DNA of 64,000 nt, from contig NZ_JAJOMZ010000004.1 of NCBI RefSeq assembly GCF_024699965.1, positions 2,106,001 to 2,170,000 of the forward strand, in the 5' to 3' direction. The notes below the pieces were generated by a model. It ran no database searches. It saw only the letters and a list, made by a program, of their open reading frames with translations, and was not told the origin of the DNA. Origin of the DNA: Flavobacterium sp. J372 (GTDB taxonomy: Bacteria > Bacteroidota > Bacteroidia > Flavobacteriales > Flavobacteriaceae). A program made the translations under genes and the position numbers. Of this stretch, positions 59,020 through 64,000 are shown one piece after another; position 1 is the stretch's first letter, and each line of letters starts with the position of its first letter.

Positions 59020-59442
59020 ATGGAGATTACAGGAAGGTTGACAGGGGATGCGGTAGTGCGCAGCCTGTCAGAAGACAGGAAAGTAGTGAACTTTTCGGTG
59101 GCGGTCAACGACAGCTACAAGACAAAGAACGGCGAGCGGGTTACGCAGACCGAGTTTTTCGATTGCTCGTACTGGTTGGGCACAGGGATAGCCCCGTACC
59201 TGACCAAGGGCAAGATTGTGGAACTCTCGGGGCGTGTGAGCGTACGGGCATGGATTGACGGGGGCGGTCAGGCTAAGGCAGGGCTGAACTTCCACACAGC
59301 GAAGATAACGCTGCACGGCGGTGGGCAGGCTGTCGCAAATGAAGGCACGGGAAAACCACAGGAAGCGAAAGCGGCGGCGATGGAAGTGAATGCCGAAGTG
59401 GTACAGGGCAAGGAAGAGGAACACGATGACCTGCCTTTCTGA
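59020..59442 (+). CDS. ssb: Single-stranded DNA-binding protein
   Basis: 140 residues from ATG 59020: MEITGRLTGDAVVRSLSEDRKVVNFSVAVND, then TEFFDCSYWLGTGIAPYLTKGKIVELSGRVSVRAWID, an OB fold of the SSB family. The tail is acidic and ends EEEHDDLPF, the partner-binding tip. An in-phase longer start at 58795 adds an unlikely leader and is not used. It begins the PRTRC-associated module and is typical of Bacteroidetes elements and plasmids, where it protects single-stranded DNA during transfer or replication. Confidence 0.9.
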   Translation: MEITGRLTGDAVVRSLSEDRKVVNFSVAVNDSYKTKNGERVTQTEFFDCSYWLGTGIAPYLTKGKIVELSGRVSVRAWIDGGGQAKAGLNFHTAKITLHGGGQAVANEGTGKPQEAKAAAMEVNAEVVQGKEEEHDDLPF

Positions 59443-59480
59443 ACAGAACGTATTGTGTTTAATTTTTAAATCAGAACATC

Positions 59481-60524
59481 ATGGCACATAACCTGAATTT
59501 CAACGAACGTACGCAGGAATATTCTTTTTTCAGCGTGAAGCAGCCTGCATGGCACAGCCTTGGGCAGGTAGTGCAGGATTACCCGACCTCCCGCGAGGCG
59601 ATAGCCTTTGCAGGGTTGGATTACCAAGTGGTAAAAGCCCCGCTTTTTGCCAAGACCGCCGAGGCGGGTGTTGATTTTGCCGTACCCGACCAGTACGCCA
59701 CCCTGCGCACCGATACCAATGCCGTTTTCGGTGTGGTGGGCAAAGACTACCAAATCGTGCAGAATTCCGATGCCTTCGCTTTCTTCGATGCCATCGTGGG
59801 CGGCGGGGACGGCATCCTGTACGAGACCGCAGGGGCTATCGGGCAGGGCGAACGCATCTTCATCACGGCAAAGCTGCCCGGCTATATCCGCGTGGGCAAC
59901 GGAGACGATGTGACGGAAAAGTACATTTTCCTGACGACCTCGCACGATGGCTCGGGAAGCATTACAGCCGCCTTTACCCCTATCCGTATCGTATGCCAAA
60001 ACACCCTGAACGCCGCAATGCGCTCGATGTCCAATGTGGTGCGCATACGCCATACCGCAGGGGCAAAAGAACGCTTGGAGCAGGCTCACAGGGTCATGGG
60101 CTTGGCGGACACCCTTGGCGTTCAGCTTGAAAATGTATTCAACCAGTGGGCTAAAGTCAGGATTGAGGATAAGGAAGTCAAAAAACTGATACAGTTGGCA
60201 CTATGCCCCAATACAGAAACCTACAACCTTTTGAAAAAAGGTGCGGAAGCGGAACTCTCAAGCGTATTCAAAAATGCCTGTGATGCCGCTTTCGGTTATG
60301 CGATGGCGAGCGAGGCGCAGCAGCTGCCCACCACTAAGGGGACAGTATTCGGGGCATACAATGCCGTGACGGGCTACTACCAAAACGTGCGCAATTTCAA
60401 GAGCGACACCGACAAGATGAAATCACTCTACCTCGGCGGCAAGGGGCAGGCACGGGCGCAGAAAGCCTTTGACCTCTGTACCGCGTTTGCCAAAAGCGGG
60501 GCGGCTGCCCTGCACCTGAACTGA
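59481..60524 (+). CDS. DUF932 domain-containing protein (phage/plasmid-like TIGR03299)
   Basis: 347 residues: QPAWHSLGQVVQDYPTSREAIAFAGLDYQVVKAPLF, FGVVGKDYQIVQNSDAFAFFDAIVG, GERIFITAKLPGYI, then SHDGSGSITAAFTPIRIVCQNTLNAA and VRIRHT. These are the DUF932 / TIGR03299 signatures. The family occurs in plasmids, phages and integrative elements, often with PRTRC genes. Its role is unknown. GC content is clearly higher than in the host part. Confidence 0.9.
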   Translation: MAHNLNFNERTQEYSFFSVKQPAWHSLGQVVQDYPTSREAIAFAGLDYQVVKAPLFAKTAEAGVDFAVPDQYATLRTDTNAVFGVVGKDYQIVQNSDAFAFFDAIVGGGDGILYETAGAIGQGERIFITAKLPGYIRVGNGDDVTEKYIFLTTSHDGSGSITAAFTPIRIVCQNTLNAAMRSMSNVVRIRHTAGAKERLEQAHRVMGLADTLGVQLENVFNQWAKVRIEDKEVKKLIQLALCPNTETYNLLKKGAEAELSSVFKNACDAAFGYAMASEAQQLPTTKGTVFGAYNAVTGYYQNVRNFKSDTDKMKSLYLGGKGQARAQKAFDLCTAFAKSGAAALHLN

Positions 60525-60573
60525 TGTTTAACCGCAGTCCCCGCCTTTGCGGGTCTGCACAAATCCTATAATT

Positions 60574-60972
60574 ATGAAACCACTTCAAAGCATGAATAAC
60601 GTGGACAAGGGCAAGCTGCTCGCAAGCCTTTTCCCTGAACATCTGAAGGGCATACTGGACAGCCTGACCGCAGGGTATGCTTTCCTGACAGCGAATGAGG
60701 AAGCCCTGCGCAGCACATGGGACAATGAACTGCTGACCTTCGACTTTTGGTACGTGCAGGCAGCAGAAGTTGCCAATACCGTAAACAGGCACAGCCGCGC
60801 ACTGACCAAAAGCAGCAGCCTTTTTGCCGACCAGTTGTTTGACGGGTACAATGCCATCTTTACCATTGACTGCATCGTAAAGCAGGCGGCGGCATTGCCT
60901 CCCCTGCCCGAAAACCAACGCTACGGGCTTGCCGTGCAGCTGCTGTTTAACCATTACACCGCAATGCCATGA
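60574..60972 (+). CDS. Hypothetical protein of the PRTRC region
   Basis: 132 residues from ATG 60574: MKPLQSMNNVDKGKLLASLFPEHLKGILDSLTAGYAFLTANEEALRSTWDNELLTFDFWY, then alpha-helical to the end. No family recognised. The ATG at 60574 is preferred over 60547 because the latter adds a leader of poor quality. Its stop overlaps the next start (ATGA). Confidence 0.6.
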   Translation: MKPLQSMNNVDKGKLLASLFPEHLKGILDSLTAGYAFLTANEEALRSTWDNELLTFDFWYVQAAEVANTVNRHSRALTKSSSLFADQLFDGYNAIFTIDCIVKQAAALPPLPENQRYGLAVQLLFNHYTAMP

Positions 60973-61151
60973 GCCGCCTGACCGATATAACCGAACAGGC
61001 AGCCATCAGGGTCATTGAGGATATACTCACCCGCTTTGAGGATTTGGATGGTTTGGGCGTAAGTGCCGAAGATGCCTTTGAAATCCGCAAGGCGGAAAAC
61101 CTTTTGAGGGCGGTTGCCGAGAGCAGCCCCCATTACACGAAACGTAAATAA
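60969..61151 (+). CDS. Short hypothetical protein of the PRTRC region
   Basis: 60 residues: MSRLTDITEQAAIRVIEDILTRFEDLDGLGVSAEDAFEIRKAENLLRAVAESSPHYTKRK. Alpha-helical, no known domain. The ATG overlaps the previous stop by 4 bases and 7 bases separate its end from the prtE start, so it belongs to the same operon. Confidence 0.6.
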   Translation: MSRLTDITEQAAIRVIEDILTRFEDLDGLGVSAEDAFEIRKAENLLRAVAESSPHYTKRK

Positions 61152-61158
61152 CACGATT

Positions 61159-61780
61159 ATGGCAATGACTAATTTTTTTCAGCCAGGTGGCAGCCCTCAA
61201 GTTCGAGGGTTGCCTGAACCTGACCCTAAAGAAGGAGGGCGAGCAGCTGACCGTGTCGGTACTGCTGCAAAACCCTGCCTGCGGGGACAATGCCAAAAGG
61301 CACATACCCCCGCTTATCCTGAAAGGTACGCCCAAGGAACTGGGCGAAGGCTTCTTTCCCAATATCGCCGAGCCTGTACAGGCTACCTCGCAGGTACTCG
61401 TCAATATGGAGCAGTTCCTAAAAGGACAGGAAGAAGCTAAGAAGCAATCCGCACTCGAGAAGAAGAAAGCGGAAAAGACCGAAAAACCTGCCACGCAAGA
61501 CCCCAAGGAAAAGAAATACCTTGAGGCGATGGCGCAGGTGGACAAACTGGAGCAGGAGGGCAAATTTAAGGAGGCATGGAGCAAAGTGCCGCAACCGTCC
61601 GACTATCCCGACCGCGCCGAGGCACTGCGCGAGCGCAGGGCAAGCCTTTCCAAGCAGTTCGCCCCCGACCTGTTCGGCGGGGAACAGCCACAGAACGTAG
61701 CACCTAATACCCAAGAAGATGATAACAGCACAACTGATGCCGAGGCTGTTCCTGATGAAGGACAAGGGGCAGGAGATTGA
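61159..61780 (+). CDS. PRTRC system protein E, frameshifted
   Basis: Starts MAMTNFFSQVAALKFEGCLNLTLKKEGEQLTVSVLLQNPACGD and continues with ...ILKGTPKELGEGFFPNIAEPVQATSQVLVNMEQFLKGQ, then a lysine/glutamate-rich linker and LFGGEQ near the end. This matches PRTRC protein E. The two frames join if the T7 run at about 61173-61179 (aatttttttc) is T6. The corrected length is about 207 residues. PRTRC is a six-gene plasmid/element set of unknown function named after ParB-related, ThiF-related and Clp-like members; here it follows DUF932. Confidence 0.8.
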
Positions 61781-61937
61781 ACTCGCCGACCCCGACAGCA
61801 ACTGGAGCGTGGACGCGGTAATGCAGTTCTACGCCAATACCTACCCGATACTCACGACCGCAAAAGTCAGCGGCCCTGTGATTGATAACGATGCGGTGCA
61901 GTACCGCTTTGAGGGCATGATGGGAACGAAAGGATAA
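61719..61937 (+). CDS. PRTRC system protein C
   Basis: 72 residues: MITAQLMPRLFLMKDKGQEIELADPDSNWSVDAVMQFYANTYPILTTAKVSGPVIDNDAVQYRFEGMMGTKG. The ISPTKL-like YPxLTTAxVSGP core and GTKG end fit PRTRC protein C. It overlaps the end of protein E by 62 bases in another frame, so expression is coupled. Function unknown. Confidence 0.85.
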   Translation: MITAQLMPRLFLMKDKGQEIELADPDSNWSVDAVMQFYANTYPILTTAKVSGPVIDNDAVQYRFEGMMGTKG

Positions 61938-61953
61938 ATTAAGAATATGGACT

Positions 61954-63113
61954 ATGCAACAGCACATCGCAGGGCAGCTACGGCTGCCCAAAAGCAAAAG
62001 GCAGCAACTGCTCCACCAAAGCGCGGGGCAGTTCCTGCTCGGGCTAAACCGCAGGCGGGATGCCGCCGAGGTGCAGCGCGACAGGATGCAGGCAGCCCCT
62101 GCGGGGCTGCTGCCTATGGTTTTCTGAAATGCCGCTTCCTGCCCCACTATACGGGCGAGGGCAAAGCAGCAGCACCGCAGCAGGAAACGGATTTCTTTGG
62201 GTCGCTTGCGCTGCTGTGCGACCACTATGGCATCCGCCCGATGGACACCCGACACCTTGGCTACCCCTACAGCCGCGAGGTCGCCCTGTGGGATGCGCAG
62301 CGGAAGCTGCGCACTGCCTGCGAGCAGGGCGTGGAGATTGGCACAGTAGAAAACGCGGGGAGGCTATACCTTACGGCAACCGAAAATTACCGTACAGGCA
62401 ACACGCTTTACTACATCCCTGTCGTGCCGCTGCACCGCCTTATGCGCTCCCGCACCACCCGAAAGGGCGCACAGCTGCTGCTCGGGGTCTGCGCCTACCT
62501 CTACCATGTGGCAGGCGTGCCGTTCTACCGTGATGAGGATAGCTACCTTTCTTGGCAATATGACATGATTGGGCAATGGGTTGAGGATGACCCCGAAGGA
62601 TGGGAACAGGAACACTATTGGCAAAACCGTTCACAGCTGCACGAAGCTACCCACATCGGGAATGTGATGCTGCGCAGGCTAAAGCATGGGTTTCATCCTG
62701 TGAGGCTCTCCGCAGCTGCTGATGCCTTTCTGCCGCCCGACCTGTTCGGCAGCAGCTGCCTTGACCTTGCGACCGATGCCCTTCAACTGTGGCGGGATTA
62801 TCCCGAGGCGCACCTGTGGTGGCATGCCGATACGAGCATATTGCCCGACCCTGACGATTACGATGGTGCGGAATGCATCACGATGGAAAAGTACATCGGC
62901 TTCTGCGCCGATACGGCAGGGTGGCTCTACACTACCCTCGCCGAATGCGTGAACAACGAGTTCAACGAATGCAGCGACATACAGGAACCCGTGCTGCACC
63001 GCACCTTTGACGGAAACGCGCAGGACGACAGCCTCGACTTTGAATGCAGGCTATTCCGCCTGATAAATAACCTGTGCGAACTGCTAAACGACACCGACAA
63101 TGGAAACAGCTGA
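61954..63113 (+). CDS. PRTRC system protein F, frameshifted
   Basis: The start is ATG 61954 (MQQHIAGQLRLPKSKRQQLLHQSAGQFLLGLNRRRDAAEVQRDRMQAAP). The frame meets a stop after VF at 62125 unless the T4 run at 62120-62123 is T5, giving FLKCRFLPHYTGEG. It then continues SLALLCDHYGIRPMDTRHLGYPYSREVALWDAQRKLR to the end, LCELLNDTDNGNS. That matches PRTRC protein F in length and order (about 387 residues). A different start in the second frame (61947) gives a low-complexity leader and is rejected. Confidence 0.83.
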
Positions 63114-63804
63114 CACCCTCTACCACCCCACTGCAGCACTCGTGCTGTTCAAGCCCGAAGGAAGCGATACCGATTTGTATATCGAGTACTATGATATGGA
63201 CGTAAACGGCGTTCCCGTGAACCCCCGTCCCCTGACGGTGCGGCAGGCGCAGGGGCTGTCAAAAGCCCTTGACACCTCCAAAGAAGTGGCAAAGGCATTC
63301 CTCAAGCCAAAGGGCATCGTGCCATCCAAGGTGCTGCACTTTAACCCTGCTGAAAACGGCAGCGCAGTATGGTACACCAAGCCAATGTGCCAAAAGCTGT
63401 ATTTCTCGCAGCACCTTGGGCTGCCGAGCGGAAAGGTCACCCTGCCTGCCTTGGTGTGGGCAGCAAACAGGCAGCAGCTGCATATCTATGCACTTAAAGG
63501 CAAAGGCAAGCCACGGCTCTCCACTCCCCTTTTCCACGCCCCATTCCTAAACCTGTACCATAACGGGAACGTGTGCATGGGCAATGTCGATGTACGGATT
63601 TCAAAGGCGGCTTCGCTTGAGGATTTTATGGCGGGATGGGAAGGGTATTTTTTCGGGAGTTATTTCAGCCACCTTATCAACACGCATAATCCCATCAAGG
63701 GCGACCTTATCGCCCTTTATAGCCAACTTATGAAAACGGAAGAAGCTTTCCCTGTGGAAGAACTTCTGCCTGTCGGTAAAAACCTTCAACAACTATTGCG
63801 ATGA
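63100..63804 (+). CDS. PRTRC system protein B
   Basis: 234 residues: LYHPTAALVLFKPEGSDTDLYIEYYDMDVNGVPVNPRPLTVRQAQGLSKAL, GIVPSKVLHFNPAENGSAVWYTKPMCQKLYFSQHLGLPSGKVTLPALVWAANRQQLHIYALKG, TPLFHAPFLNLYHNGNVCMGNVDV. This is the PRTRC protein B plan; its C-terminal half has an E2-like (ubiquitin-conjugating) look next to the ThiF/E1-like protein that follows. It overlaps protein F by 14 bases and its stop overlaps the next start (ATGA). Confidence 0.85.
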   Translation: METADTLYHPTAALVLFKPEGSDTDLYIEYYDMDVNGVPVNPRPLTVRQAQGLSKALDTSKEVAKAFLKPKGIVPSKVLHFNPAENGSAVWYTKPMCQKLYFSQHLGLPSGKVTLPALVWAANRQQLHIYALKGKGKPRLSTPLFHAPFLNLYHNGNVCMGNVDVRISKAASLEDFMAGWEGYFFGSYFSHLINTHNPIKGDLIALYSQLMKTEEAFPVEELLPVGKNLQQLLR

Positions 63805-64000
63805 AAACGAAAGCGCACTTCATAGCCCCCGAACTTTTGAACCCAACCAACCCCATAGAGGTATGCCTTATCGGGGCAGGCGGCACAGGTTCGCAGGTGC
63901 TGACGGGCTTGGCACGGATGAGCCACAGCCTTATTGCCCTCGGGCATGCAGGCTTTCAGGTAAGCCTTTGGGACGATGATGTAGTAACCGAAGCCAATCT
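63801..64000 (+). CDS. PRTRC ThiF family protein (E1-like), 5' part only
   Basis: The frame starts MKTKAHFIAPELLNPTNPIEVCLIGAGGTGSQVLTGLARMSHSLIALGHAGFQVSLWDDDVVTEAN and runs off the window. GAGGTGSQ is the adenylation-domain nucleotide-binding glycine loop and DDDVV the following acidic motif, as in ThiF/UBA proteins. In PRTRC operons this protein pairs with protein B. The catalytic cysteine lies beyond the window. Confidence 0.88.
   Translation, partial: MKTKAHFIAPELLNPTNPIEVCLIGAGGTGSQVLTGLARMSHSLIALGHAGFQVSLWDDDVVTEAN

Noticed and set aside
1..64000. CRISPR array or IS element
   Set aside because: No regular repeat-spacer array and no transposase gene with terminal repeats were seen on reading both strands.

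Overview
The window looks like a Flavobacterium-type (Bacteroidetes) chromosome with an integrated mobile element. Evidence: AT-rich host DNA, promoters of the TTG-N19-21-TAnnTTTG type, families restricted to this group (DUF5723, GIN-domain DUF2807, DUF4369-TlpA, PiT plus DUF47), and conjugative-element genes of the Bacteroidetes type.

Region 1, about 1-36,720, is ordinary chromosome. In order: a serine deaminase (sdaA), an NTF2-like secreted protein, panB, a four-helix-bundle protein, an RluA-type pseudouridine synthase, a DUF5723 envelope protein, an ECF sigma / membrane anti-sigma-like pair followed by two beta-rich surface proteins, a cysteine synthase-like enzyme, an S9 peptidase, ybaB, an arylsulfotransferase-like lipoprotein, threonine aldolase, prfB with its programmed +1 frameshift, two tandem GAF histidine kinases, a PiT phosphate transporter with its DUF47 partner, an acyl-CoA carboxylase, an esterase, a methyltransferase, an M1 peptidase, menE, a CPBP protease, an ArsC-like protein, an outer-membrane receptor, gdhA, a sulfur cluster (TauE exporter, persulfide dioxygenase-rhodanese) and a TlpA lipoprotein.

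Region 2, about 36,820-64,000, is an integrative element entered at tRNA-Tyr(GTA). It starts with a tyrosine recombinase and small accessory genes. A rearrangement scar follows, joining the C-terminal halves of a DUF3945 protein and of the coupling protein MobC tail to tail; most of the mobilisation genes are absent from this interval. Next come a DUF1016 nuclease and a mutagenic-repair cassette: an autocleaving S24 repressor divergent from dinB-dnaE-alkB. Then comes an about 11 kb cargo block (48.0-58.7 kb): a DUF6965 protein, a membrane-anchored UvrD-type helicase, an OLD-like AAA ATPase with a C-terminal HEPN-like RNxxxH motif, a DUF6602 protein, and a 1,247-residue SEC-C protein ending in a PD-(D/E)xK nuclease. 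From 59.0 kb the DNA is visibly GC-richer and carries ssb, a DUF932 gene and the PRTRC operon (E, C, F, B and the start of the ThiF gene), which runs off the window.

The cargo block is the best candidate for an undescribed system. The helicase-ATPase pair has the gene content of a Gabija-like defence locus, but its ATPase carries a HEPN-like end where Gabija has TOPRIM. The SEC-C nuclease and DUF6602 gene form a second co-directional candidate pair on the opposite strand.

Thirteen genes across the window, in host and element alike, are broken by one-base length changes in short homopolymers (14 events in all). In every case the neighbouring frame continues the family sequence. This pattern suggests sequencing or assembly error more than real gene loss, so these genes are annotated at full length with the break position stated.
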